A DNA stretch of 64,000 bases from Herbidospora mongoliensis (GCF_001570545.1 NZ_BBXD01000010.1:599230-663229), one strand, 5' to 3'. Shown: positions 43,725 to 52,376, counted from the first letter of the stretch. Numbers and translations: made by a program. Notes: a model not told the origin generated them from the sequence alone.

Positions 43725-44708
43725 TCAGAACATCGAGATGTGCACGTGGTCGTAATGGTTGGCGGTGTTGCCGCCCCGGTTGCTCATGAAGCGCCACCCG
43801 GTGCCGCTGTTGATGCGCTGCCGCCAGATGACGTATTTCACGCCCAGCTTCAGCCGGTTCTTCAGCGCCCAGGCCGCCAGCGAGTCGCCCAGCGCCTGGG
43901 CCGGGCCGGTCGCCATCACGCCGCCGGTGGTCATCATGAAGTCGCAGGCCCGCCCGAGCGGGTGCTCGCCGCTCGTGTCGACCCGGAAGCAGCCGATGGA
44001 GTTGTGCAGCTTGAAGGCCGACTTGGCCTCCTCGCGCATCAGACGGGTGCGTGAGGTGATGTTGTCGGCGCCGGTCGGCAGCTGCGGGGCCCAGCCGCCG
44101 TTGGTGAGCTTGCCGGGAGCGATCGGGATCAGGTCGTCGAGCTTGTCCTTGATGTCACCGATCAGCTCCTCCGCCTCTTTGCGGCGCTTCTCGATGTCCT
44201 TGGACTTCTCGTCGATCTGGACGACCAGGTCCTTGGCCTCGGCCAGCGCCTGGGCCTGGGCCTTCTCCTTCTGCTTGTAGTTGCGCACGGTCGCGGCCTG
44301 CTCGTTGCCGAGCTGCTGCGCGAGCGGCGACATGCCCATGCCGGGAGGCAGCAGGATCCCGCCGTTGCCGGGCACCGACTGGTAGCTCAGCCCGGCCAGC
44401 CGGGCCATCTCCCGCTGGGCGGCCGCGAACTCCGCCTTCGCCTTCGTCAGCTTCTCCTGCACGGCCTTGGACGCCGTCTTCGCCTTGGCGAGGTCTTCGC
44501 GCGCCGAGTGATATTCGGCGATCAGCGTGTTGACCTTCTTGTCGAGGCTGGTGAGCTGCTTGCGCAACTTGTCCGCGTCCGGCTTGGGGGCCGCGGACGC
44601 GGTGCCGGGGGTCAGCACGGCCACGAGGGCGACCACTAAAGCCACCACCGGCAGCAGGACCGACCGGTGGCTGGGCCCGTGGTTGCGAAGGTGTGACGTG
44701 GCGCGCAG
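43725..44708 (-). CDS. Secreted coiled-coil cell-wall protein with M15-like C-terminal domain
   Basis: I place the start at a CTG (44708): it has GGAGAGGAG 6 nt upstream and gives 327 residues with a complete signal peptide (Arg/His-rich n-region, hydrophobic VLLPVVALVVALVAVL, cleavage near TASA-AP). The GTG at 44648 would remove the charged n-region and has no ribosome binding site. Two long coiled coils (about 40-110 and 135-190) precede a C-terminal domain with SGEHPLGRACDF and NHYDHVHISMF, resembling the zinc ligands of M15/VanY-type peptidases. Probably a peptidoglycan-acting enzyme; it is preceded by a c-di-AMP riboswitch, as such genes often are in actinomycetes. Confidence 0.82.
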   Translation of the reverse strand: MRATSHLRNHGPSHRSVLLPVVALVVALVAVLTPGTASAAPKPDADKLRKQLTSLDKKVNTLIAEYHSAREDLAKAKTASKAVQEKLTKAKAEFAAAQREMARLAGLSYQSVPGNGGILLPPGMGMSPLAQQLGNEQAATVRNYKQKEKAQAQALAEAKDLVVQIDEKSKDIEKRRKEAEELIGDIKDKLDDLIPIAPGKLTNGGWAPQLPTGADNITSRTRLMREEAKSAFKLHNSIGCFRVDTSGEHPLGRACDFMMTTGGVMATGPAQALGDSLAAWALKNRLKLGVKYVIWRQRINSGTGWRFMSNRGGNTANHYDHVHISMF

Positions 44709-44714
44709 CGCCGA

Positions 44715-44840
44715 CTCCTCTCCTAGCGCCTACCGGGTTAGCTGACGGATTCGGGCGGAGGAGCCCGGGCGCTCGACGGCGCCTTCACCCCAGGTTCTGG
44801 TGGGTCCCCGGTTCCCAGGCGACACGCCCGGGATTAGGCA
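44715..44840 (-). ncRNA. c-di-AMP riboswitch (ydaO/yuaA)
   Basis: Read on the minus strand, the element has the conserved ydaO landmarks in order: GCCTAATCCCGGG at the 5 prime end, GGGAACCGGGGACCC, CTGGGGTGAA, then CCGTCAGCTAACCCGGTAGGCG near the 3 prime end. P1 forms between GCCTA and TAGGC, followed by GGAGAGGAG, which is also the ribosome binding site of the downstream gene. c-di-AMP binding usually turns expression off. Control of cell-wall enzymes by this class is established in actinobacteria. A -10-like TACTAT lies just upstream (44872-44877). Confidence 0.92.
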
Positions 44841-44925
44841 GGTCCGCCGAGGTCTCGGCGGGCTGGTGTGGATAGTAGTGGCAAAGATGTGGCAACTGCT
44901 ACTCAAAGTTGCAGCCTGATGGATA

Positions 44926-45942
44926 TCAGTCTGTTATGTGGCGTTCCATCTTTCCCGATGCCGCTCTGAGCATAGAAGCGGCCTCTTCCGGGCGCACGTC
45001 ATTGATGAACGCCTCCATACCGGATTCGCTACCTGCCAGGTACTTCAGCTTCCCGGGCGCCCTCCTGATGCTGAAGAGCTCCATGTGCATGTACGCGACC
45101 TCTCTCCCCCAGCGAACCGGCGCCTGGTGCCAGGCGGCGACATAGGGCATGCGCACCCCGAACACCCCGTCGAGGGCCCGCAGCACCCCGGTGTAGAGCG
45201 GCCCGAACGCCGCCCGCTCCTCGGAAGTGAGCGAGGGCAGGTCGGGCGCCTGCCGGTGGGGATAGAGGTGCACCTCGAACGGATACCGGGCGGCCCTCGG
45301 CACGAAGGCCGTCCAGTGGTCGTTCGTGGCGACCACCCGCTCCCCGGCACGCTCCTGCGCCACCACGGCGGCGAGCGAACCTGGCCGGGCGACGGTGAGC
45401 ATCCGCCGGGAGCGGGGTGTCACATAGGGATACGCATAGATCTGCCCATGCGGATGAGGCAAAGTGATGCCGATTTCCTCGCCCCGGTTCTCGAAGCAGA
45501 AGACCTGCTCGACGCCCTGGAGTTTCGAGAGCTCGCGGGTGCGGTCGACCCAGGCGTCCATCACCAGCCCGGCCCGCTCGTCGCTGAGGCCGGCGAACGA
45601 CGCGTCGTGGTCGTCGGTGAAGCAGACCACCTCGCAGCGCCCGATGGGCCCGCTGAACGAGGGGAACCGGTTCTCGAACACGGCCACGTCGTAGGCCGAG
45701 GGGATCTCCGACCACGGGCGTCCAGGGCAGAGCGGGCACTCCTCGGGCGGGGGGAGATGGGTGCGGGCCTGCCGGTGCCCGGCGATGGCGACCCACTCGT
45801 CGAGCACCGGGTCGTGCCGCAGCTCCGAGGGCTCCGGCCGGGGCGGCAGGTCGCGGGGGTCCTTCGCGGAGTGGTCTCGGGGGGTCAGGTCGAAATAGAT
45901 GAGCTCCCGGCCGTCGGCCAGGTGGATGGGGTGACGCTTCAT
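44926..45942 (-). CDS. galT: Galactose-1-phosphate uridylyltransferase
   Basis: Leloir-pathway enzyme exchanging UMP between UDP-glucose and galactose-1-phosphate. It has 338 residues. Zinc pair Cys69/Cys72 in CPLCPG, catalytic LPHPHGQIYAYPY with nucleophile His165, and HLYPHRQAPD plus the C-terminal AYMHMELFSI block. Its ATG directly follows the DeoR stop (45942/45943), so they form an operon. galK and galE are not adjacent. Confidence 0.95.
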   Translation of the reverse strand: MKRHPIHLADGRELIYFDLTPRDHSAKDPRDLPPRPEPSELRHDPVLDEWVAIAGHRQARTHLPPPEECPLCPGRPWSEIPSAYDVAVFENRFPSFSGPIGRCEVVCFTDDHDASFAGLSDERAGLVMDAWVDRTRELSKLQGVEQVFCFENRGEEIGITLPHPHGQIYAYPYVTPRSRRMLTVARPGSLAAVVAQERAGERVVATNDHWTAFVPRAARYPFEVHLYPHRQAPDLPSLTSEERAAFGPLYTGVLRALDGVFGVRMPYVAAWHQAPVRWGREVAYMHMELFSIRRAPGKLKYLAGSESGMEAFINDVRPEEAASMLRAASGKMERHITD

Positions 45943-46716
45943 TTAGGGTTCCGCGACGATCAGTTCGCCGACGTGAGCGGCGAGTTCCTCGCGGGCCTCC
46001 TTGTCCAGGCCGGAATCGGTGACGAGAACGTTGGCCCGGTCGAGCCGGGCGATGGTGGAGATGCCGACGGTGCCCCACTTGGTGTGGTCGGCCAGCACCA
46101 CGAGCTGCTGCGCGGCGGCCACCAGCTCGCGGTCGGTCTCGGCCTCCAGCAGGTTGGGCGTGGTGAACCCGGCCCGCGCGTTCATGCCGTGCACGCCGAG
46201 GACGAGCGTGTCGACGTTGAGCGAGCGGATCGCCTGGACCGCGATCGGGCCGACGAGGGCGTCGGACGGAGTGCGGACGCCCCCCACCAGGACGACCGTC
46301 TGGTCGGGCCGCCCGGCCCGGTGGAACACCTCGGCCACCCGCACCGAGTTGGTGATGAGGGTCAGGTCGGGCACGTCGACGAGATGGTGGGCGAATGTCC
46401 AGGTCGTGGTGCCGGCCGACAGGGCGACCGCGCTGCCCGGCCTGATCAGATGGGCGGCGGCGCGGGCGACGGCCTCCTTCTCGGGCTGCTGCCGCACCGA
46501 CTTGGCGGCGAACCCGGGCTCCTCGGTCGATCCCGGCCCGGCGACGGTGGCCCCGCCGTGCACCTTCTCTATCAGGCCACGATCGGCCAGCGCCTCGAGG
46601 TCGCGACGGATCGTCATGTCGGAGACGCCCAGGTCGCGGACGAGGTCGGCGACCCGCACCCCGCCCATGCGCCGGACCCGCTCGAGGATCGCCTGCTGCC
46701 GTTGCTGCGCCAGCAT
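45943..46716 (-). CDS. DeoR-family sugar-responsive repressor
   Basis: A 257-residue DeoR regulator. Helix-turn-helix VRVADLVRDLGVSDMTIRRDLEAL at about 20-43 with the KVHGGA signature after it, then a phosphosugar-binding domain (TDSGLDKEA near the end). CAGGAGGGG precedes the ATG. Position at the head of the galT transcript suggests it senses a galactose-pathway phosphosugar and controls its own operon. Confidence 0.92.
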   Translation of the reverse strand: MLAQQRQQAILERVRRMGGVRVADLVRDLGVSDMTIRRDLEALADRGLIEKVHGGATVAGPGSTEEPGFAAKSVRQQPEKEAVARAAAHLIRPGSAVALSAGTTTWTFAHHLVDVPDLTLITNSVRVAEVFHRAGRPDQTVVLVGGVRTPSDALVGPIAVQAIRSLNVDTLVLGVHGMNARAGFTTPNLLEAETDRELVAAAQQLVVLADHTKWGTVGISTIARLDRANVLVTDSGLDKEAREELAAHVGELIVAEP

Positions 46717-46725
46717 CGCCCCTCC

Positions 46726-46768
46726 TGTTCAACACGTTCCAACAAATCATCTCATAGAAAATGTTGGA
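46726..46768 (-). promoter_or_regulatory. Operator repeats upstream of the DeoR-galT operon
   Basis: TCCAACA (46738-46744) and TGTTGGA (46762-46768) form an inverted repeat with a 17-nt AT-rich spacer; a further TGTTCAACA near-palindrome is at 46726-46734. Repeated TGTTnnA half-sites just before the DeoR start suit autoregulation by that protein. Confidence 0.55.
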
Positions 46769-46781
46769 TCGTGGGGAGAGG

Positions 46782-47354
46782 TCAGCCGGCCTGCCGGCCC
46801 CAGGCTGCCAGCAGCCGTGTCTGCGCGTCGGCGCTCGTCGGCACCGGCACCGGTCCGCCGATGACGCCCGAGCTGCGGTAGCCCTCCTCGCTGTCGGCGA
46901 ACCAGGCGGCGCAGAGCGAGACGAGTTCCGGGTCGAGCCGGTCGGCCACGCCGATCGCGTTCGACAGGTCCCAGGTGTGGATGAGGGCGTCGGCGAACAG
47001 CTCGGTCACGTATTCGCGTCCCGAGACGTCGCCGAAAGACAGGTGCACGGTCCGGTCGAGCACGCCTTCCGCGGCGGCTGCCGTGATCGCGGCGTGGGCG
47101 GCGAAGTCGAACGCCTTGAAGGCGTCGTCGCCGAGGAGGTCGCCGTCGAAGACGTCGCCCACTTCGGCCATGCTGCGCCCGGCGAGCAGTTCGGGCGCCC
47201 AGAGGGATTCGTAGACGAGGTGGTTCACCAGGGCGTGCACGTCCCAGTCGACACACGGTGTCCGCAGGTCCCACTGGCCGGGCTTGATGAGGTGGACGCG
47301 CGTACCGAAGGCGTCCAGGGCCCGGCGGTAGGCGTCTGCGATTCCGATCGTCAC
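46782..47354 (-). CDS. TIGR03086/DinB-fold maleylpyruvate-isomerase-like protein
   Basis: A 190-residue DinB-fold protein of the mycothiol-dependent maleylpyruvate isomerase superfamily. The N-terminal WDLRTPCVDWDVHALVNHLV block and ADALIHTWDLSNAIG carry the usual His metal ligands. GTG start at 47354 with TACCGT (47361-47366) 6 nt upstream, suggesting a leaderless transcript. The frame continues open upstream, antisense to the next gene, which is not coding. Substrate unknown. Confidence 0.85.
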   Translation of the reverse strand: MTIGIADAYRRALDAFGTRVHLIKPGQWDLRTPCVDWDVHALVNHLVYESLWAPELLAGRSMAEVGDVFDGDLLGDDAFKAFDFAAHAAITAAAAEGVLDRTVHLSFGDVSGREYVTELFADALIHTWDLSNAIGVADRLDPELVSLCAAWFADSEEGYRSSGVIGGPVPVPTSADAQTRLLAAWGRQAG

Positions 47355-47413
47355 AATTCGACGGTAACCCGAACACGAGCCCACGTCATGGGGCTTAGGA
47401 CGGAAGTGACAAT

Positions 47414-48661
47414 TTAGGGCATTTCTGGCACAGGCTCTGGGACGATCATCTGTTTCTTGCCTGTCACCAGCAGCCAGGCGGGCAGAATCGTCACACACGC
47501 CACGGGAATGAGCGCCAGGTCGCCGACGATCGCGACCGCCGCGAACAGGCTCAGCCACCCCTGCTGCGTGATCGCCAGCACGAACCCCAGCACCCCCGAG
47601 ACCAGCGCCAGCGACAACGGGACCGCCGGGACCAGTGCGTGAGCCGCCACGCCCAGCGCGACGCCCATGAAGATGGCCGGGAAGATCCGCCCGCCCCGGA
47701 ACCCGCAGCTCGCCGCCACGGTCAGCGCCACCAGCTTCACCAGGAGGACCAGGAGCACGGTGCCGGTGGCGTAGTGGTTCTCCAGGAGCTCGCCGGCCTG
47801 CGTCAGCCCCTTGAACAGGGACACCTCGCCGCCGACGATCCCCAGGCCGCCCAGGATCAGGCCGCCCGCCGTGACCATGGGCACCGGGTGGGGGATGCGA
47901 TGGAAGGCCGCATGGGCGTACGGGAACACATAGACCGCAACGAGCCCCAGACCAGCGCCGATGAGCGCGACGAGTGACCCCGAGACCAGATCGACGAGAT
48001 GGAACCCCGGATAGCCGGGCACCTTCATGCTCAGCGTCTCCCCGGAGAGGACGATCGTGGTGAGCGCGCCGGCGCCGGCCGCGAGCAGGGGAGCGAAGAG
48101 CTTGTCCCACAGCGACATCTCAGGCTGATCCGTCGGGCCGTTCCCTGCGGAGCCGTGCCGCGTGATCAGCACCTCCGAGAGGATCAACGCCGCGGCGACC
48201 GGGGTCCCGAAGAGCGCCCCGATCGTCCCCGCCGCTCCCAGAGCGACCCAGATCACCCCATCGACCTGCGGAAACAGCCACCTCCCCAAGGCGAAGGCCA
48301 GTGCCACATTGGCGGCGGTGATCGGGTTCTCCGGCCCGAGGCTCACCCCGCAGGAAAGGGTGACGATCGCCGCCAGCAGCACCCCCGGCACCACCCAGGC
48401 CGGCATCGGCGGCGCCACCAGGCCCTCGGTGGCCGGATCGGGGCCGGCGTGCCCGGGAAACCGCCAGATCAGCAGCCCCGTAAGGGTTCCCGCCAGGGTG
48501 AGGACGAGCAGGATCCGCCACCACTCGAACGAGGGCCAGATCAGGCGCTCCAACACGTCGGCAAGCTCGGTGATACCGAACAGAACGAGACTCGACCCGA
48601 CGCCGACCACCAATGCGGGCAAAACCAATGCCAGCAGCTTCACCCACGTCGCCCTCGGCAT
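47414..48661 (-). CDS. CLC-family chloride channel/transporter
   Basis: A 415-residue integral membrane protein with about 10 hydrophobic segments. The CLC selectivity motifs are recognisable but modified: GVSLGPENPI near 105-114 for GREGP, and GFRGGRIFPAIFMG for GxFxP. The final LVTGKKQMIVPEP is a short cytoplasmic tail; no CBS domains. It moves chloride or another anion across the membrane; channel versus proton-coupled exchange cannot be decided here. Confidence 0.87.
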   Translation of the reverse strand: MPRATWVKLLALVLPALVVGVGSSLVLFGITELADVLERLIWPSFEWWRILLVLTLAGTLTGLLIWRFPGHAGPDPATEGLVAPPMPAWVVPGVLLAAIVTLSCGVSLGPENPITAANVALAFALGRWLFPQVDGVIWVALGAAGTIGALFGTPVAAALILSEVLITRHGSAGNGPTDQPEMSLWDKLFAPLLAAGAGALTTIVLSGETLSMKVPGYPGFHLVDLVSGSLVALIGAGLGLVAVYVFPYAHAAFHRIPHPVPMVTAGGLILGGLGIVGGEVSLFKGLTQAGELLENHYATGTVLLVLLVKLVALTVAASCGFRGGRIFPAIFMGVALGVAAHALVPAVPLSLALVSGVLGFVLAITQQGWLSLFAAVAIVGDLALIPVACVTILPAWLLVTGKKQMIVPEPVPEMP

Positions 48662-48814
48662 TTCCGCGTCCCCCCGGCCTCAATGCACCGGGAATACCCG
48701 TGGGCTTCTCAAAAGAAAGCCTTGCATCGCCAACAGTGCGCCATGTGAGGCATTTGTGGCGATTTATGTGGTTATGGTGGCTATTGCTAGTCGACGAGGA
48801 AGGAGCTGGTCGCG

Positions 48815-49231
48815 TTGACCACCGCATCCACGACACCCACTACGGGCGGACGACTGCCGCACCCCTCCAATTGGCTTCGCTTCGCCGGGATCCTCGGCAT
48901 CGTGGTAGGGCTGCTCAACATCGTCGGCGGGTTCGCCGCGATCTTGAGGAGCCACTACCTCGTGGTCGGATCATCCGGCGTGCTGATCTTCAACCTCACC
49001 GCATGGGGCATCATCTGGCTGGTCGCCGGAGTCCTCATGGTCATCGCGGGCGTAGGCATCCTGCAAGGCGCGATGTGGGCCCGGACCTTGGGCATCGTCC
49101 TGGCGGCACTGGTCATCCTGGGCCAGTTCGCCTACGCGGGGGCGTTCCCGATCTGGTCGCTCATCGTCGTCGCGCTGGCCGTGGTGGTGATCTACGGCTT
49201 GGTCGTGCCGCCGCGCGGCAGCCTCGCCTAG
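48815..49231 (+). CDS. Four-helix membrane protein (DUF7144-like)
   Basis: A 138-residue protein with four hydrophobic helices: FAGILGIVVGLLNIVGGFAA, LTAWGIIWLVAGVLMVIAG, TLGIVLAALVILGQFAYAG and WSLIVVALAVVVIYGLVV. The AYAGAFPIWSLI segment is characteristic of this actinobacterial family. It starts at TTG 48815 with AGGAAGGAG upstream. Function unknown. The stop overlaps the convergent phosphatase stop by 4 nt. Confidence 0.83.
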   Translation: MTTASTTPTTGGRLPHPSNWLRFAGILGIVVGLLNIVGGFAAILRSHYLVVGSSGVLIFNLTAWGIIWLVAGVLMVIAGVGILQGAMWARTLGIVLAALVILGQFAYAGAFPIWSLIVVALAVVVIYGLVVPPRGSLA

Positions 49232-51003
49232 GGGAGCCGCTGCTCCACCCAGACGATCTTCCCAAGAGGGGTCGGGCGCGTACCCCACCGGTAGGTGAGC
49301 TTCTTGATGAGCTGCAGTCCGCGCCCGGTGTCGTCCTCCGAAGTCGGAGAGCGAAGCGCCGGAACCGTGGGCGAGCCGTCGGCGACCTCACAGACCAGGG
49401 TTCTGCCCCGGCCCCTCAGCAACCTCAGCTCGATCGGCGGCCAGCCGTGCTTGAGCGCGTTGGTCACCAGCTCGCTGACCACCAGCTCGGTGATGTCGCA
49501 GACGGACCCGAGCCCCCACTCCGCCAGCGTCGCCCGGACGAACCGGCGCGCGTGGCTGACGAAACGAGGATCGGCCGGCAGCGAGCAGGAGGCGATCTCG
49601 TCGGGCGCGAGTTCATGGACCCGGGCAAGCAGCAGCGCGATGTCGTCGCGCTCGTGCCCGGGTCGCTGACTGTTGATGATCACGTCGCACATCTCCTCCA
49701 GATCCTGGCTCGGCCCCGAGAGCACCCTGCGTAGCGCCATGATCCCCAGATCGATGTCCCGGTCCCGGCTCTCCACGAGCCCGTCGGTGTAGAAACAGAG
49801 GACCCCATCGGCCGGCAGCACCATCTCCACCGTCTCCAGCGGCTCACTCCCGATCCCCAGCGGCAACCCCGAAGGAAGCTCGATGATCTCGGTACGACCG
49901 TCGGGATACAGCAGCACCGGGGGAAGGTGCCCCGCCCGGGAGAGCGCACAGGTCCGGGTGACGGGGTCGTAAGTGGCGTAGACCGCCGTGGCGATCTGGG
50001 TCGGGTCGAGGTCCTGGCTCATCCGGTTGAGCCGGAACAGCACCTCGTCCGGCGGAAGATCAAGTGAGGCGAGTGTCCGCGCGGCGGTTCGCAGCTGCCC
50101 CATCGTGGCCGCGGCCCGCGTCCCGTGCCCCATGACGTCGCCCACCACGAGCGCCGCCCGGCAGCCGGGAAGCGGAATGACGTCGAACCAGTCGCCCCCC
50201 ACCCCCATGAGGTCACTGGCCGGCAGATAGCGGGAGGCGATCTCCATCCCGAGCGGCTGGTGCAGGTCGGCCGGCAGCAGGCTGCTCTGCAGAGTGAGGG
50301 CGGTACGTCGCTCCCGGGCGTACAGCCGCGCGTTGTCGATGCAGACGGCGGTCCGCGCGGCCAGCTCCTCGGCCACCGCGACGTCCTGCTCCTCGAACGC
50401 GGGCCCGTCCGGATTCCGCGTGAAGATCGCGCACCCCAGCACCCGCCCCCGGGCCCGCAGCGGCACGGCGATGAACGACCCGCCCACCAGCAGCTTGGCC
50501 ACCACGTCGCGGTCGAGGGTCGCCCCGATCAGCTCCGCGGTGTGCTCGTCGAGCTCCGGATACATGATCGGATGCCCCGTCGACATGCACTGCGCCTGCG
50601 GAAGCTGGGCGGAGTAGACGGTGACCTCGTTGATCGGAAAGGCCTCGACCCACTCGGCCGGATCAGGCTCCGCCACCCCCAGGGCGATCCGCCGCACGAG
50701 CGCCGTCCCGTCGACGGGCCGGGAGGGAAACTCCCCGTCGATGACAAGCCGATCCTGCACCATGATCGCCGAAGTGTCGGCGAACCTGGGCACGGCGATG
50801 TCCATGAGCTCACGGCTCGTCTCACCGAGATCCAGGGTCGTCCCGATGCGTCGGCTGGCCTCATTGAGATAGGCCAGCCGCTCCTGAGCCGAGGCCGCCG
50901 AGGCCTGTCGCCATTCGAGCCGGTCACCCGGCGCCGGCGTCTTGATCACGCTGTTCCGGTTCATCAGTTCCGCATCGTAGGGAGGACAACCGAGGCATTT
51001 CAT
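49228..51003 (-). CDS. GAF-SpoIIE phosphatase-ATPase signalling protein
   Basis: A 591-residue three-part protein. A GAF-type sensor occupies about 45-225 (FIAVPLRARGRVLGCAIF). A SpoIIE/PP2C phosphatase domain at about 245-450 has GGDWFDVI, VVGDVMGHG, LSRAGHLPPVL, YTDGLVESRD and ERDDIALLL. An RsbW-like HATPase domain covers 460-590 with ELVVSELVTNALKHGW and TGRGLQLIKKL. Such fusions both phosphorylate and dephosphorylate anti-anti-sigma factors in stress-sigma switches. No cognate STAS or sigma gene is adjacent. ATG 50964 is an alternative start. Confidence 0.9.
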   Translation of the reverse strand: MKCLGCPPYDAELMNRNSVIKTPAPGDRLEWRQASAASAQERLAYLNEASRRIGTTLDLGETSRELMDIAVPRFADTSAIMVQDRLVIDGEFPSRPVDGTALVRRIALGVAEPDPAEWVEAFPINEVTVYSAQLPQAQCMSTGHPIMYPELDEHTAELIGATLDRDVVAKLLVGGSFIAVPLRARGRVLGCAIFTRNPDGPAFEEQDVAVAEELAARTAVCIDNARLYARERRTALTLQSSLLPADLHQPLGMEIASRYLPASDLMGVGGDWFDVIPLPGCRAALVVGDVMGHGTRAAATMGQLRTAARTLASLDLPPDEVLFRLNRMSQDLDPTQIATAVYATYDPVTRTCALSRAGHLPPVLLYPDGRTEIIELPSGLPLGIGSEPLETVEMVLPADGVLCFYTDGLVESRDRDIDLGIMALRRVLSGPSQDLEEMCDVIINSQRPGHERDDIALLLARVHELAPDEIASCSLPADPRFVSHARRFVRATLAEWGLGSVCDITELVVSELVTNALKHGWPPIELRLLRGRGRTLVCEVADGSPTVPALRSPTSEDDTGRGLQLIKKLTYRWGTRPTPLGKIVWVEQRLP

Positions 51004-51199
51004 GCCTTTTCCCAGACTGTACGGCGCTTTACCCGGTGGATCGCAGGGTCAAGACCGCATCGATCGTCCAGGGGTGGATGCGCGCCTAGGTCATCTGCGC
51101 GGAAAGGTAGTGTTCGTCGGCGTTCACGACCGAATGCCCGGTATCAGGCGATGGGTCCGGCGGCGGGAATTATTACCTTTTGTCATTACGCCCGCCCGA

Positions 51200-51228
51200 G
51201 CCTCGCGCGCCCATCGACGCGCCGAGGC
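51200..51228 (-). terminator. Terminator after tRNA-Pro
   Basis: GCCTCG-CGCG (51200-51209) pairs with CGCGCCGAGGC (51218-51228) with one bulged base and an 8-nt loop. It lies 10 nt past the tRNA 3 prime end on the minus strand. Confidence 0.6.
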
Positions 51229-51237
51229 AGATGTGTG

Positions 51238-51311
51238 TCGGGGTGACAGGATTTGAACCTGCGGCCCCCTGCTCCCAAAGCAGGTGCGCTACCAAGCTGC
51301 GCCACACCCCG
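51238..51311 (-). tRNA. tRNA-Pro (TGG)
   Basis: A 74-nt cloverleaf on the minus strand: acceptor CGGGGTG/CACCCCG with discriminator A, D-arm GGCGCAGCTTGGTAGCGC, anticodon stem CCTGC/GCAGG with loop TTTGGGA giving anticodon TGG, T-arm GCAGGTTCAAATCCTGT. CCA is not encoded. Confidence 0.97.
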
Positions 51312-51401
51312 TTGCCCGCCTGGCGCCGACGCCCCGAGATCTCCGGTACGCTTACGCCTTGACGGCCGGATGAAGTCTAGACCAGAAGCCGACCGTCGTG
51401 C

Positions 51402-51472
51402 GCGGACGTAGCTCAATGGTAGAGCCCCAGTCTTCCAAACTGGCTACGCGGGTTCGATTCCCGTCGTCCGCT
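51402..51472 (+). tRNA. tRNA-Gly (TCC)
   Basis: A 71-nt cloverleaf: acceptor GCGGACG/CGTCCGC, D-arm AGCTCAATGGTAGAGC, anticodon loop CTTCCAA giving TCC, T-arm CGGGTTCGATTCCCG. CCA is not encoded. Divergent from tRNA-Pro about 90 bp away. Confidence 0.97.
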
Positions 51473-51479
51473 CTCGCTC

Positions 51480-51520
51480 GAAAGGCCAGGTCACCCACTG
51501 TGTGGGGCCTGGCCTTTCAT
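51480..51520 (+). terminator. Terminator after tRNA-Gly
   Basis: AAAGGCCAGG (51481-51490) pairs with CCTGGCCTTT (51508-51517) around a 17-nt loop, followed by CATATTT. It lies 8 nt past the tRNA end. Confidence 0.8.
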
Positions 51521-51578
51521 ATTTCTGAATTTAAATGTCGATCTTCCATGCCGACGGGCCGGCGGAGCACCTTTGAGT

Positions 51579-51899
51579 TCAGCGACTCGTCTCCCGGTCG
51601 ATCCACCCGAGATACTCGGCGGTCCCTATGGCGACGGGCACCGCGATGATCTCCGGTGTGTCATACGAGTGCACCTCCCGCACGCACCCCGCCAGGTCCC
51701 CGAACCGCCCCGCGGTCGTCTTGAACAGCACCAGCCACTCCTGCGACCGCGTCATCTCCCCGTCCCACCAATAGACGGAGGTGATCGGCCCGATGATCTG
51801 CGCGCAAGCCGCGAAGCGCCGCCCGACCACGGCGTCGGCCAGCCGGTCGGCCTCGTCGCGGGATCCGGCCGTGACGCGAACCTCAATATGGTCAGGCAT
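51579..51899 (-). CDS. cutA: CutA divalent-cation tolerance protein
   Basis: A 106-residue CutA1-type trimeric ferredoxin-fold protein. Typical blocks: RFAACAQIIGPITSVYWWDGE, EWLVLFKTT and VHSYDTPEIIAVPV. Linked to copper and other divalent-metal tolerance in E. coli; the exact role in actinomycetes is unclear. ATG 51899 is 24 nt from the divergent flavoprotein start. Confidence 0.94.
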   Translation of the reverse strand: MPDHIEVRVTAGSRDEADRLADAVVGRRFAACAQIIGPITSVYWWDGEMTRSQEWLVLFKTTAGRFGDLAGCVREVHSYDTPEIIAVPVAIGTAEYLGWIDRETSR

Positions 51900-51923
51900 G
51901 CCCGCACGCTACCCGGGAGACCC

Positions 51924-52376
51924 ATGGACCTCTACGTCATCGTCTGCGCAGCCGGCCCGGTGCAGGACCTCCCCGACCTGATCGCCGAAGCCCAGTCACG
52001 ATCGTGGACGGTGCAGATCGTCGCCACCCCCAAAGCGGTCGACTTCATCGACGAAGCGGACCTCGAGCGGCGTACCGGCAGAAAGGTGCGCGTCCACTAC
52101 CGCCACCCCAGCGAACCCAAACCGCCCCGGGCCACCGCGATCCTCGTCTATCCGGCCACTTTCAACACCGTCAACAAGTTCGCGCTGGGCATCACCGACA
52201 CCTACGCCCTGGGCCTGCTGTCCGAGGCGCCCGGTTTGGGCATCCCGGTGACGGTGGTCCCCTTCGTCAACGACTCCCTGGCGGGCCGGACCCCTTATCG
52301 GGCCGCCGTGGTCGCGCTCACAGAAGAAGGTGTGCGGTTCGCCGACTCCTGGCAGGAGGCCCTGCCGCCGGCCTGA
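51924..52376 (+). CDS. Flavoprotein (HFCD/Dfp-like)
   Basis: A 150-residue HFCD-superfamily flavoprotein, related in fold to the decarboxylase half of Dfp and to lantibiotic decarboxylases. VIVCAAGPVQDLPDL is the N-terminal strand-loop, and ILVYPATFNTVNKFALGITDTYALGLL is the flavin/active-site PATxNT-like block. Actinobacterial stand-alone members have no assigned reaction. ATG 51924 with CGGGAGA upstream. Confidence 0.84.
   Translation: MDLYVIVCAAGPVQDLPDLIAEAQSRSWTVQIVATPKAVDFIDEADLERRTGRKVRVHYRHPSEPKPPRATAILVYPATFNTVNKFALGITDTYALGLLSEAPGLGIPVTVVPFVNDSLAGRTPYRAAVVALTEEGVRFADSWQEALPPA

Noticed and set aside
46782..48110. A 442-residue version of the TIGR03086 protein
   Set aside because: The extra N-terminal part is antisense to the CLC gene; a GTG at 47354 with a -10 element gives the family length.
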